Assembly (NCBI GenBank): GCA_964496475.1
Contig: CAZBZS010000005.1
Location: 1-64,000 of the forward strand
Direction of reading: 5' to 3'
DNA: 64,000 bases
Source: JASLPR01 sp964496475
GTDB taxonomy: Bacteria > Chloroflexota > UBA11872 > VXNJ01
Shown here: positions 52,188 through 62,442 of the stretch, one piece after another
Numbering within the stretch: the stretch's first letter is position 1
Layout of the letters: each line of letters opens with the position of its first letter
The notes under the pieces: model-generated
What the model was told of the DNA's origin: nothing
Seen by the model: the letters and a program-made list of their open reading frames with translations, nothing else
Database searches by the model: none
Position numbers and translations under genes: made by a program

Positions 52188-52849
52188 CCAAACCACCGGT
52201 ATTTGATCAGCGCCCACAAGCCGTGGGGCCCGTCGATCCACGGCACCAGCTTCTTTCCACCCTTCCGGGGCTCGTAGAAGATCGGCATCTGCTCGATGGA
52301 TTCCCCGCTTTTCAGTAGCTTGGACGTCAGCTCGACTTCGATCTCAAATCGGTCGGCGTTCAGTCCCAAACTCACTGCCAGCTCCCGGTCGATCATCTTG
52401 TAGCAGGTTTCCATATCGCGCAGGTCCGAACCGTATAGCAGGTTCGTGAGCCCTGTCAGGAGGCGGTTGCCCACCCGAATCGCCAGCTCTTGCCCCACAA
52501 AGTCGCGATATCCATAAACAACCCGAACCCGACCCGCCTCGATCGGTTCGATAAGCCGAACAAAGTCCGCCGGATCATATTCAAGGTCTGCGTCCTGAAT
52601 CACGATCACCTGGCCGGTTGCGGCGGCCAGCGCCGTCCGAACGGCGGCTCCCTTTCCCCGATTCCGATGGTGATGAACCACAGTCACATTTGGCCGACGC
52701 AGGCCGTCGAGTACTTCGGCGCTTCCGTCAGTGGAGCAGTCGTCCACCAGAACAATCTCCGTGTCAATGGGAATCGCGGTTACCCGCTTCACCACCTCCG
52801 CAATGGATCCCGCCTCGTTGTAGACCGGAATGAGAACCGAGAGCCTCAT
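52184..52849 (-). CDS. Family 2 glycosyltransferase
   Basis: This 221-residue GT2 enzyme has LSVLIPVYNEAGSIAEVVKR, the nucleotide-sugar site IVLVDDCSTDGSAEVL, HHRNRGKGAAVRTAL and the metal-binding IVIQDADLEYDP. The layout matches dolichol- or polyprenyl-phosphate mannose synthase-like enzymes, but with no membrane helices. Its start overlaps the second glycosyltransferase gene by 4 bp, so both are translated together. Transfer of a sugar to a lipid carrier is the likeliest role. Confidence 0.92.
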   Translation of the reverse strand: MRLSVLIPVYNEAGSIAEVVKRVTAIPIDTEIVLVDDCSTDGSAEVLDGLRRPNVTVVHHHRNRGKGAAVRTALAAATGQVIVIQDADLEYDPADFVRLIEPIEAGRVRVVYGYRDFVGQELAIRVGNRLLTGLTNLLYGSDLRDMETCYKMIDRELAVSLGLNADRFEIEVELTSKLLKSGESIEQMPIFYEPRKGGKKLVPWIDGPHGLWALIKYRWFG

Positions 52850-53643
52850 CGTTTGGAACGGCGCAGATCGCGCCAGAATGAGATCATCTCGACGAATGCC
52901 CGCATTACGACTCGCGGGTTGTTCCCGGTCGATGAGCCGTGCTGGCGCGGGTAGTGATTCACCCCGACCTGCGCGATTCGATGGCCGGCGGCTCTGCCTC
53001 TGGCCAGCAATTCAGTGGAAATAAAGGCCCCATCGGCGCGCAGGTCAAGGGCATCCAACGCCTCCTTGCGAAACAGTTTGAAACCGCAATCAAGGTCCCG
53101 GGGCCACACCCCGAACAGAATTCCCACCAGCAGTCCCCACGCTCGCGCCGTCAGCCGTCGCACCAGACGATCGGCCCGCCGCTTCCGGTACCCGATCACC
53201 ATTTCATGCTCTTGGATTTTCTCAAGCAGATGTTCCAAGTCCCGCATATCAAACTGCCCGTCGCCATCGTTGAACGTCACGAAATCCAGCCGGGCGTTCG
53301 AAAATCCAGTCCTTAGAGCGGCGCCGTATCCTCGATTAACCAGGTGAGTCACGACCCTTATCCGGGAGTCAGCGGCGGCTAGTTCGGCTCCAATGGGGGC
53401 CGTTCGATCGGTGCTGCCATCGTCAACCAGGATGATCTCAAATTCCGAGGCCAGTTCTTCCAGCGCCTCCACTGCCGCCATCGCCGTAGCCTCAACATTG
53501 GCTTCTTCGTTGTACATCGGAAAGAAAGCACTTATTCGCGGACGTGTTTCGCCCAGAGTGAATACCTGCCTGACCCGGGTCGAGTGTTTCCTTTGAGACG
53601 CGGGCACCACCCATAGTAGCGATGCCCGTCCGACCGTGGACAA
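52846..53643 (-). CDS. Family 2 glycosyltransferase, polyprenyl-phosphate type
   Basis: This 265-residue GT2 protein has ISAFFPMYNEEANVEATAM, IILVDDGSTDRTAP, HLVNRGYGAALRTGF and FNDGDGQFD in place of the usual DADLQ-type metal motif. A later RDLDCGFKLFRKEALDAL is typical of DPM1-like and undecaprenyl-phosphate glycosyltransferases. It is upstream of and overlaps the other GT2 gene. The N-terminal 30 residues are unlike the family and a later start is possible. It probably acts in glycolipid or cell-surface polysaccharide assembly. Confidence 0.88.
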   Translation of the reverse strand: MSTVGRASLLWVVPASQRKHSTRVRQVFTLGETRPRISAFFPMYNEEANVEATAMAAVEALEELASEFEIILVDDGSTDRTAPIGAELAAADSRIRVVTHLVNRGYGAALRTGFSNARLDFVTFNDGDGQFDMRDLEHLLEKIQEHEMVIGYRKRRADRLVRRLTARAWGLLVGILFGVWPRDLDCGFKLFRKEALDALDLRADGAFISTELLARGRAAGHRIAQVGVNHYPRQHGSSTGNNPRVVMRAFVEMISFWRDLRRSKR

Positions 53644-53842
53644 ATCCCTCCGCTGGACCTCTGGCGTCGGACGGTCCCTATTCTCTGTGGGGCAACTAAT
53701 TTGCAGCCGGTCAAACGGCCCTGGACGGCATCCGAAGGCCGGGGGTTTTTGCTTCCACAGACCTTAAATTGCGTATACTAGGCTCCGACGTCGCGTCGGC
53801 CAGAGCTGATTCCATCGGGAGGCAAGGAGTGTCAACACACCG

Positions 53843-54955
53843 TTGGGTAGCCATTCGACGAAGCTGATGATCCCTGGGCCAATCGACCTCGAGCCGGATG
53901 TTCTGGCGGCGCTTGGCCAGCAGGTGATCGCCCACTACGGTCCCGAGTGGGTGAAAATCTACAGCCAGGCTCGTGAGGGCATCCGCCGCTACGCCGAGAC
54001 CGAGGGTGACGTATTTCTTCTTTCCGCTTCGGGGAGCGCCGGACTGGACGCCGCGGTGGGCTCTCTCTTTGGGCACAACGAAAAAGTGCTAGTGGTCGTG
54101 AACGGCTATTTTTCCAATCGCCTCCTCCTTATCGCCCGGGGCAACGGCCTCGACGCCGAGCCACTGGAAGTAATGCCCGGCGACGTCGCCACTGCCGAGG
54201 GAGTGCGTGCTCGTCTCAAGGCCGGGACCTACGACGGATTGCTCATCTGCCATTCCGAGACCGCAACTGGAGCCCTGAACCCGGTGGAGGAGATATGCGC
54301 CGTCGCCAACGAATTCGGGGTCACAATCCTCATAGATTCCGTCTCCTCATTCGCGGCCTGCGAGACACGGATGGACGAATGGAATGTGTCTATTTGCTGC
54401 ACCGCCTCCCAGAAAGCCCTGGGCGGCCCACCCGGGGTCGCGCCCGTCATCGTTTCTCCGCTCGCCTGGGAACGCATCAATCGAGTCGGTAACGTCGGGC
54501 GCGGTTGGTACACTGACCTTCGCACTTGGAATAGTTTCGTCGAGAACATGCCCGACTATCACCCCCAGCCCGCCACGATGTCGGTCAACATCATTCGCGC
54601 TCTGGTGACCAGTGTGACCCGGCAGCAGAAGGAAGACCTCCCCGTCCGGTACGCCCGCATGGCAAGCTCCGCCGCCGAACTTCGCTCGCGGATGCGTTTG
54701 TTGGGGTTCACGACTGTCGCCCAAGAATCCTATGCGTCGCCCACCGTCACCGCCTTCTTCCCGCCCGCCGGACGCGAGTCCGAAGCGCCCGCCATTATCC
54801 AGTATCTTAAGGATGAAGCTGGCCTGGTAGTCGCCAAGGGAATGGGTAAACTCGATTCCAAGGTCGTGCGCACCGGCCATATGAGTGAAGCGGCCTACGG
54901 ACCGTACGCCGACCTGCTGGTGGACACTCTGGAGTCCTATCTCCAAACCCACTAG
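53843..54955 (+). CDS. Class V aminotransferase (alanine-glyoxylate/serine-pyruvate type)
   Basis: This 370-residue PLP enzyme has LMIPGPIDLEPDVLAALGQQ at the N-terminus, LLSASGSAGLDAAVGSL, ILIDSVSSFAAC with the PLP-binding Asp, and the Schiff-base lysine in CTASQKALGGPPG. Such enzymes use alanine, serine or aspartate as amino donors to glyoxylate or pyruvate. The frame starts at TTG 53843; the AAGGAG at 53824-53829 is 13 bp upstream, longer than ideal. Phosphonate-linked or taurine-linked members of the family share these motifs, so the substrate is open. Confidence 0.92.
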   Translation: MGSHSTKLMIPGPIDLEPDVLAALGQQVIAHYGPEWVKIYSQAREGIRRYAETEGDVFLLSASGSAGLDAAVGSLFGHNEKVLVVVNGYFSNRLLLIARGNGLDAEPLEVMPGDVATAEGVRARLKAGTYDGLLICHSETATGALNPVEEICAVANEFGVTILIDSVSSFAACETRMDEWNVSICCTASQKALGGPPGVAPVIVSPLAWERINRVGNVGRGWYTDLRTWNSFVENMPDYHPQPATMSVNIIRALVTSVTRQQKEDLPVRYARMASSAAELRSRMRLLGFTTVAQESYASPTVTAFFPPAGRESEAPAIIQYLKDEAGLVVAKGMGKLDSKVVRTGHMSEAAYGPYADLLVDTLESYLQTH

Positions 54956-55044
54956 CGGCCGTTAGGCCCGTTCGCGCGGGATGTGGCCAATATTGCGATT
55001 CGGAGCTCGAATCTTGGCAGATCAGGCTCACCGGACGGCACGAA

Positions 55045-55940
55045 ATGGGTGATGTACGCGCAGGCTTCGACCGGGCCGTGAAGATTCTGCAGGACGCAAG
55101 CGCCTGTGACGACCTACCCGCCGCCGTGCTGCGAATCGACTCAGACCACGGCGAAACTCATACGTGGCATGGCGGCGATGCCACCGACAGCGAGGTGATC
55201 TTCCTGATCGCATCCATCACCAAGCCCATCGTCTGCACAGCCGCCTCGCTGCTTCTGGAGCGCGGCCTGCCGGATCTGGACGATCGCGCCGCCTTCTATC
55301 TGCCGGAGTTCGGACAGCGGGACACATTCGACATCCGCGTCCGCCACCTGTTCACCCATACCAGCGGCCTGCACGACTTCCTACAGGCGGAGTTGTTCGA
55401 ACCGTTGGGCTGGAATCGACCTCGCTGGGCTGGCACGACGATCTGGCCGAACGCGTAATACCCGCGACACCGGCGGAGGATTCCGAGGGATCTTGGATTT
55501 GGAACACAGACTACTGGCGTCGACTCGGTTCCCTTGGGGTGGGGCGTTTTCCAGCGTTTCCGATCTGGCGAGCCTATTCCGGCTCATGCTGGATGGGGGT
55601 AAATTCCAGGGGCGTCGCGTTCTCGGCGCGGGTACTGTCCGCGTTCTATTGACCGACTACACCCGTCACATGGCGTTCCCTGCCGGCCGAAAAGCGATTG
55701 GAACAGGGTTGGGGTCTGGGTTGGGCCATCCGTCGCGAAAGCGACGCAGCGTCCATGGGCACCGGCAACTTCGGTTCGCTGGTGCCCGCCGGGGCGTTTG
55801 GCCACTCCCAGGCCACCGGAACGGCAGCCTGGGCCGACCCAGGGACCGGCACCGTGTTCATTCTTCTCACCAACGGCCGCATGCCGCCAAGCCGCAACGT
55901 CATCCGACATTGTTGCAACGCGATCGCAACTGCTATCTAA
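55045..55940 (+). pseudogene. Serine beta-lactamase-like hydrolase gene, disrupted
   Basis: The gene is in pieces. Frame 1 (55045 to about 55405) carries the catalytic SITK of class C-like beta-lactamases and the HTSGL motif. Directly after that it jumps to LHDFLQAELFEPLG, skipping some 60 residues that normally separate these blocks, including the Tyr-x-Asn region. Continuation is then in frame 3 (LESTSLGWHDDLAERVIP), frame 2 from about 55510 (STRFPWGGAFSSVSDLASLF) and frame 3 again from about 55698 (GWGLGWAIRRESD to the end). An internal deletion plus at least three frameshifts means no functional enzyme unless the sequence is badly assembled. Confidence 0.85.
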
Positions 55941-55946
55941 GCGGGA

Positions 55947-56237
55947 TCAACGATCCGGCGGGATGATGGTGGAGAAATCCGGCCCCTCAATATCCAGCCG
56001 CGCCAGACGGGCAAGCTGACCCATGTCGCTGTCCGGAGCCAACTCCTCCACCCGGCGCAAATCGACAAGGGCATCCTGGGTCCGCCCCATCTGAAGCAAA
56101 ACCCTTGCCCGGAACATCAAGACTGGGGGGGAATCGTCTACCTTGGCGATCACCTCATCGGCATACTGCAGCGCCCGTTCTAATTGGCCTTGCGTGGCGA
56201 GTATCTGGGCCGCTGAGAACAACGCCTCAATCTCCAT
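55947..56237 (-). CDS. TPR-repeat fragment, probably the C-terminal half of the upstream gene
   Basis: These 96 residues contain two to three tetratricopeptide-like helices pairs (AAQILATQGQLERALQYADE, then ARVLLQMGRTQDALVDLRRV). The frame is identical to that of the membrane protein gene upstream: only a TAA at 56253-56255 and five codons separate them, and those codons (LGDGN) fit a TPR linker. It is therefore likely to be the continuation of one gene, broken by a stop, rather than an independent gene. TPRs mediate protein binding. Confidence 0.6.
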   Translation of the reverse strand: MEIEALFSAAQILATQGQLERALQYADEVIAKVDDSPPVLMFRARVLLQMGRTQDALVDLRRVEELAPDSDMGQLARLARLDIEGPDFSTIIPPDR

Positions 56238-56252
56238 GTTGCCATCGCCGAG

Positions 56253-56975
56253 TTATACAGCACCAAAGGCAACAACCAGGGCAGAATCAAAAACTCCCAC
56301 AACATCCGAAGCGAAGTACTCCATTGCCATCAGATAAACCCTCGGATCGTCAGGGTTGTCAGCCAGTAATCCGCCCACAATTTCCAGCGAATCCTCTGTT
56401 CGTCCTACTATCGCCAGCTGATGCGCTTGCACGAATTGCTCGTTGAGTGCCCTGATGCGCCCCTCCTCCTGCACCAGCCCAATCACCATCGCCATCATCA
56501 ATCCGACGACGACGAGCACCGCTCCCAGCATATTTCGCCCCTCCCCACCCCGGCCCACCGACAGCACAACAGCCCCGCCAGCGAACAGCACCTGCCCCAG
56601 GATGTAGCCCGAGCTCGCTCCTACAAACGCAAATTCGATCCCGAATACTAGAATCCCGAGGAGTCCCCTGGATACCACCACCGCTCGCGCTCTTGCGCCG
56701 GATTGGCGAGTCAGAGCTACGACCGCTGCATCCGTTGCCAGTACGGCTAGGCTGGCCATCCGGAAGTCGTCGAGTAGAACTGCCGACACCAGCGCCCAGA
56801 GAACGTCCCCTACAAGGATGATGAACGAAGCCGCTACGAGCGAAACGTGAGCCTCATTCCGCTCGTGCTCGGCCTGCCGCTCCTCAACCGTCGGAACAAA
56901 GAACTCGTCTGCGTTGGACCGCAGCACTTTCGGATATTCTCCGGTTGGATGTCTCCCCGCCGTGGATTCAGTCAT
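56253..56975 (-). CDS. Membrane protein with C-terminal TPR start, ends at an in-frame TAA
   Basis: The 240-residue product has a charged cytosolic N-terminus (EERQAEHERNEAH), then about five hydrophobic segments from residue 43 to about 168, then TPR-like helices (AHQLAIVGRTEDSLEIVGGL and DDPRVYLMAMEYFASD). It stops at TAA after VVAFGAV in the middle of a helical repeat, and the same frame continues as the TPR fragment. If the TAA were CAA (Gln), the whole would be a 342-residue membrane-anchored TPR protein. I do not recognise a specific family. Confidence 0.6.
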   Translation of the reverse strand: MTESTAGRHPTGEYPKVLRSNADEFFVPTVEERQAEHERNEAHVSLVAASFIILVGDVLWALVSAVLLDDFRMASLAVLATDAAVVALTRQSGARARAVVVSRGLLGILVFGIEFAFVGASSGYILGQVLFAGGAVVLSVGRGGEGRNMLGAVLVVVGLMMAMVIGLVQEEGRIRALNEQFVQAHQLAIVGRTEDSLEIVGGLLADNPDDPRVYLMAMEYFASDVVGVFDSALVVAFGAV

Positions 56976-57158
56976 TTCTCGTCCGAACTTCTGTTAGCGT
57001 TCGCCGACCGCCACTCTGCCACCGACCGGCTCCCCGACCCTATCGCCGAAACCGCGATTTGATGGTCCGGAATCCTACTCTCAGGTCGCAGACCAACGGC
57101 GCTGTCACCGCGCCGCTATAGGTCAACTCTCGCCTTTCCCGCGCGCCGAATATCCCTG

Positions 57159-59177
57159 CTAGGGCTTGCCCTGGTACGCCCATAGGCCGTTGTCGGAGGT
57201 TCCCACAAACACGTTCTGATCATTGTCGTAGTTGGGCGACACTGCCAGGAGTAGCGGAAGTCCCGAAGCCAGGTTCGTCCCCAGCTGGCTCCATGTCACA
57301 CCACCATCGCTGGAACCGTACACGGTACCCCCTGGACCGGTGGTCGCCGCGAAGGCAACCCCATCGGCAGCGAAACTCGGTGACACGGCCACGCTTATCG
57401 CAGCCGAGGCCAGCCCGGTGCCAGACCAGGTGGCCCCGCCATCGGTCGAACGAAATATCCCGCCATCGGTGGCTGCCAGCAATGTCCTGTCCGTAGTGAA
57501 CGACGGCGAAAGCGTGACGCTGTTGATCGTGCCGTTTGTGATCCCGGAGCTTGCTCCGGTCCACGAGCTTCCGCGATCTGTCGACTTGAAGATGCCTCCA
57601 CCGGCCGTGCCTGCGAATATCGTGCCGTCCGCTGAGAACGACGGCGAAAGGCCGAACGCCGACACATCCGTGTACGTAATACCGGAATTCACCGCCGTCC
57701 AGGTGGCCCCTCCATCCACGGTGCGGAATGCTCCGGATGGTCCACCGACGAACGCCGTGAAATCGGTGCTGTAGGCCGGCGACATAGCCAACGCCCGCGG
57801 ACCCGACCGTAATACGTCAGTCAAACCGGTGTTCTGTTCGTCCCACCAATCCCCGTCGGAGAACGTCCGGTAAACGCCGGTAGAGTTAAACGCGATCAAT
57901 ACTGTCGGGTCGGTCGGATACCCGGGCGCCAGCGCGAACCGCTGGACATTCGTGGCCGGCAGATCGCTGTTGAAAGTGGTCCAGGTCGAGCCACCGTCGG
58001 TCGATTTGAAAACCCCTCCCTGGGTCGCCGCCACCATGGTCGAATCAATGGCGTAGGTGCTTGAAAAGCCGACGCCGGCAATGCGCGCACTGGCGATTCC
58101 GGATCCCACCGACGACCAACCGGCGCCTGCATCTGTCGACTTATAGAGAAACCCGGTTACGCTCCCCGTAAACAACGTCTGATCGGTGCGGTAGTCGTTC
58201 GAGACCGCCAGTTGGTCAAAATTACTGCCGGTCAGCCCGGTGTTCACTTCAACCCATGTCGCGCCGCTGTCGGTGGAGCGGAACACCCCTCCCGTCGCCG
58301 TCGCCGCGAAAAGGGTGCTGTCTCGCCCAAAATTGGGTGAGAGGGCAAGACCCTGAATCGCACCACTCGCGTTCAGCGCCACGCTAGTCCAAGTCCCGCC
58401 GGAATCCGTTGTGCGAAACACCCCGTCGGCCAAAGTGCCGACAAAGGCGGTCCCGTCGGACCCGTAGGCCGGAGAAAGAGCCAGTTCGGTCATTTTTCCA
58501 GTGCTCGCGATGCCGCTGACCCGCTCCGCCCAACTTTTGGCGCTCGTTGTACTCCTGAAGACCGTACCTAGTGTCCAAGCAAACACTTCGTCAGCGTTCG
58601 CTGGCGAGACGGCAATACCGATGGTTTTCATATCTGTCATCCCAGAAAACCCGGGCCGCAACCAATTAGACCCACCGTCTGTTGTTCGATATACACCCTC
58701 AGAAGCCGTAGATACGTAGGCCATGGAGTCCGTTGTGTAGGAAGGCGAGAGCGCCACCCCGGTTATCACCCCGGACGGAAGCCCGCTACTGGCCGAGGAC
58801 CAGGTCAAGCCCGAGTCGCTTGTCTTGAAAACTCCAGTATTAGTAGCCGCGAACATAACTCCATCAGTCATAAGAGAAGCCGAGGCCACGACCTGGTTTA
58901 CGGTCAGATCGCCCAATCCCGTGTTTAGACGGGAAAACGTTCCTCCACCGTCACTACTACGAAATACGCCGGCGCTCGTTGTCGAGACGAACATGGAGGT
59001 GTCGAAGGAGTAAACCGGCGACAAAACAATGCTGGAGAATGCCCCTCCCGGAGGCCCGTTCAGCGCGGTCCACTGGCCTGACGTACCGAGGGCCACCACC
59101 GGCGCCACCGGGGCCGCCACCAGCGCAACTGCCGTCAACAACCCCAGCAGTTTCCGCCACTGCTTGCCAATGCTCAT
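57159..59177 (-). CDS. Secreted protein of about 13 BNR/sortilin-type repeats
   Basis: ATG 59177 follows GGGAGAAG and begins a signal peptide (LLGLLTAVALVAAPVAPVVA); the frame extends 21 codons further upstream without such signals. The rest is about 13 repeats of some 48 residues, each with a beta-propeller blade motif of the type S-x-D-x-G-x-T-W (for example RSTDSGATW, KSTDGGSTW, RTVDGGATW), as in BNR, Ycf48 and sortilin-like propellers. There is no LPxTG or transmembrane anchor. The function is unknown; glycan or protein binding at the cell surface is typical. It is a paralogue of the gene upstream. Confidence 0.85.
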   Translation of the reverse strand: MSIGKQWRKLLGLLTAVALVAAPVAPVVALGTSGQWTALNGPPGGAFSSIVLSPVYSFDTSMFVSTTSAGVFRSSDGGGTFSRLNTGLGDLTVNQVVASASLMTDGVMFAATNTGVFKTSDSGLTWSSASSGLPSGVITGVALSPSYTTDSMAYVSTASEGVYRTTDGGSNWLRPGFSGMTDMKTIGIAVSPANADEVFAWTLGTVFRSTTSAKSWAERVSGIASTGKMTELALSPAYGSDGTAFVGTLADGVFRTTDSGGTWTSVALNASGAIQGLALSPNFGRDSTLFAATATGGVFRSTDSGATWVEVNTGLTGSNFDQLAVSNDYRTDQTLFTGSVTGFLYKSTDAGAGWSSVGSGIASARIAGVGFSSTYAIDSTMVAATQGGVFKSTDGGSTWTTFNSDLPATNVQRFALAPGYPTDPTVLIAFNSTGVYRTFSDGDWWDEQNTGLTDVLRSGPRALAMSPAYSTDFTAFVGGPSGAFRTVDGGATWTAVNSGITYTDVSAFGLSPSFSADGTIFAGTAGGGIFKSTDRGSSWTGASSGITNGTINSVTLSPSFTTDRTLLAATDGGIFRSTDGGATWSGTGLASAAISVAVSPSFAADGVAFAATTGPGGTVYGSSDGGVTWSQLGTNLASGLPLLLAVSPNYDNDQNVFVGTSDNGLWAYQGKP

Positions 59178-59350
59178 CGAATCTTCTCCCGCCCCAATAA
59201 ATTTACCTGACCGCCGGACCCGGCCGCATCGTACACGCACGGGTCACTGACAGGCGATACCGTTTTTCTTCTGTTAATTCGGCCGGTGTCTGCCCGACAC
59301 CGTAAAGCCGAGAATACACCGACCTGTTAGCTTCCCAATGCACTGCGGGC

Positions 59351-62213
59351 CTACCGGATCACCGCCACGACCGTGAACGCAGCGTCCGCGGCCACCTCGG
59401 CGGCTGCCTGGAACGGGGTCAGCCCCGCCCAGCTGTCGTTCGGATAATTCTGGTTTCGCAGCGTGTCACCCAGTAGAGAGAGCTGCACCTTAAATCCTTC
59501 CGGCGCCTCCGGGTGGTATTCGAAAACGGCGGCCTGGAAGTACTGGCGCACCCATCCCAGGTCCACGGCCGGCGCCAATAGCATCCCCGCCTCGCCGGTA
59601 TCCTCACGCGCATCCGTCTTCGGAAAACCGAAGCTCTTGGTCCCGCCAAGCTGATCGAAGAAGCGGCGGAAACCAACGTCAGTGCCGACGACATCGAAAT
59701 CAGAAATCTTGTGGCCCCATTCGAGCACCACTCCTTCGTTCGGGTTGGTGATCTGCAGCTCTACTCCCTGATCGGTGCTGCCGCCCAACCCGCCACCGAC
59801 AAAGTCCCAGGCCAGCCGCCGTTCAACCAGCCAAATTCCTCCCAAATCATCCCGTCGATGAAAATCCACTGCTCCGCGCTGGTAGTACTGGGTCAGGGTG
59901 CCGGGGTTCTCCTCGAAGACTTCGGATGTGGGCAGACCCCACCGCTCGACCCCACCGGTCCCCTCGAAATGATCCTTGAAATTGGCGCTCCGCAGCTGCC
60001 CGTCGACCAGCACGTTCAGGTTGGGTACGTTGTGATTTAGCTGGGTATTCAAGCCGGTCGGATCGGTGACATAGACATTTGTGGTCACCGTGGCGCTCGT
60101 GATCTCGGCCGTCCCAAGCGTCGGCGCCCCACCCACCGGAGTGGCGGTGGCCGCCGGCGCCGCCCCAACCACTGAACCAGCCTGATACACCCACGCCCCC
60201 CGTCCACCCGTTCCGGCGAAAACATTCTTGTCATTAGCGAAATCCGGGGAAACCGCCAGACTCACGATCTCGCTGGTCGGCATGCCGGTCGTAATGGCCG
60301 CCCAGGTGCGTCCGCCGTCGACGGATTGGTGGACCAAACCACCAATTCCCGACGTGGCCGCGAACGCTTGGTCTCCCGAAGCAAACACGACCGCCGAGGC
60401 GCCGCCGGTCAACGAAGTGCCCGACCACGTTGAGCCTCCATCGGTTGATACAAACACTCCGGCGTCCGTCGCCGCTAGCGCCGTGCGGTCAGCGGCAAAT
60501 CCCGGCGACACACTGACCTGTTTGATCACAAAGCTGTCAAGGCCGCTATTCACCGCCGACCAGGATTGTCCGTTCGTCGTGCTGCGGTAGATCCCGGCGC
60601 CACGAGTGCCGGCAAAGATGGTCGTATCGGCGACGTATGCAGGCGACACGGCCAGAGTGCTCACGTCCGCGAAAATCGTCCCGGAACTAACTAGGCTCCA
60701 CTGTGCTCCTGACTGTGTCGTTCGATAGATCCCGCCCGGCCCGCCGGCAAAAGCAGTCAGGTCGGTGCCAAAGTTGGGCGACAGGGCCAGGGCGTTAGGG
60801 CTGTTGATCACCGGTGTGCCGAGGCCAAGATTCTGGGTGACCCACGAATTCCCCGCACCGACGAATGTCCGGTAGTAGCCGCTGTCTTCCAGACCCACAA
60901 GCACGTGACCATCATTGCTGTAGTTAGACGAGACCGCCAGAGATAGCGCAGGCTCAAATGGCAAATTAAACAATATCCGGCTCCACGTGGTCCCCCGGTC
61001 AGCCGAGCGAAAAATACCCGCCTGGGTTGCCACAAAAATCGTTCCGTCATCCACGTAGTTGTTGGAAAAATCGATGGCCTGCGCTCGCCCAGTGTTAATA
61101 CCGCTCCCCACCTCCACCCAGTTGTCACCGACATCTACCGTTTTGAAAATTCCTCCCTGCCCACCACCCCCGAACACAGTCCGGTCAATTCGGAAATTAT
61201 TCGACGTACTGAGCGCTGTGATGTTCTTTCGATCTAGCCCCGTACTCTTCTGCGTAAACGTCGCACCGTTGTCCGTGGACTTGTAGAAACCGCCGGTCGT
61301 AGTGCCGACAAACACCGTGCTGTCGGCCACGTAATCGCTCGAGAACTCAAATACGTTCGTTGGGCCGTCCCCCGACAAGCCGACTGACGACCATCCCGCA
61401 CCTCCATCGGTCGTCCGGTACACTCCGTTGGATTGCGTGCCGATCAGCGCTATGCCGGATGTCCGGAAATCCGGGGAAAGCTCCAGCGTCACGATTTGCA
61501 CTCCGCTCGGCAGACCGGTCGTCGTCTCTGTCCACGTCGCCCCGGAGTCGTCGGATCGGAACACCTTCCCGGCCGTTCTCACGACAATGATCAGGCTCCC
61601 GAAAGTGCCCTCCACAAGCTGAACGCCGGTGAGGCTCAGATCAGTCATGCCCGACGTGCTAAGCAGAGTCCACGCTGTCCCACCATTTGCCGACGCGTAG
61701 AGGCCGAAGCCCAGCACCGCGGCGTAAAGCGTGTCATCAGTCGTANNNNNNNNNNTTCGGCGAATAGGCAACGCCCCTGACCTCAACCGCTGGCAGCCCT
61801 CCCGATACCTTCGTCCAACCGCCACTCGCATCAGCCGTCTTGAATAAGCCCGACGGCGTACTGGCAAAAAGCACCGAATCAGAATCGAATCTTGGCGATA
61901 CGACGAGATGTTTTACCCGGTGGTCGGTCAGCCCGGTGTTTGCTTCCGTGAAAGTTGAGCCGCCGTCAATACTGCGGAAGACGCCAGCCGAATCCGTCGC
62001 AAAAAATACGTTGTTATCAAAAGAAAAAAGCGGTGATGCTTCCGCCGCCGAAGCTCTTCCTGCGTGAATCGGGCCTAGCTGCACCCAATTATTTGCCGTC
62101 CCGATCGCCTGCGCCGGTCGCGCGAAAATAAAAATCGGCACAAAGAGGCTTGCCGCCAGCGCCACCCACAACCAGCCGGGAGCGTGCCTACGAAATCTCA
62201 TCGATATTGTCAT
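59351..62213 (-). CDS. Secreted BNR-repeat protein with FGxP-type C-terminal module, split by assembly gap
   Basis: From ATG 62213 there is a signal peptide (WLWVALAASLFVPIFIFA, ending ARPAQA), then about 13 BNR-type repeats (RSIDGGSTF, RTTDGGAGW, RSADRGTTW and others). A linker leads to a C-terminal module with FKDHFEGTGGVERWGLP and QYYQRGAVDFHRR, repeated as FRRFFDQLGGTKSFGFP and QYFQAAVFEYHPEAP, a pattern frequent in surface proteins of Chloroflexota. Ten Ns at 61746-61755 break the frame: the part before ends in YSP-N, the part after resumes with TTDDTLYAAVLG, so the gap must differ from 10 by a non-multiple of three. I treat it as one gene. Confidence 0.82.
61746..61755. other. Assembly gap (10 N) inside the second BNR-repeat gene
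   Basis: This gap is a placeholder of uncertain true length. The reading frames on either side (minus strand) do not meet across exactly ten bases. The gap falls inside a repeat array, a typical place for misassembly. Confidence 0.95.
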
Positions 62214-62442
62214 GGAATCTCTGCCCTTCCTTGCAGCAACCCACTACCGAAGGCAGGTCATCCCTTCTCGGGAACGCAAAAACACGACTACATTCTTTTG
62301 CCGCGTCGGCAAACTGTCAATGGATTGATGCTAAGTTACCGCCGTCCCGCATGGATCGTCGCCCCGACATCGGGGCCGCAATTTCCTTCGGGATTGTCCC
62401 GCAAATGACCAGAAAACGCCCCCGGCAGGGAGGGCTCTACCA

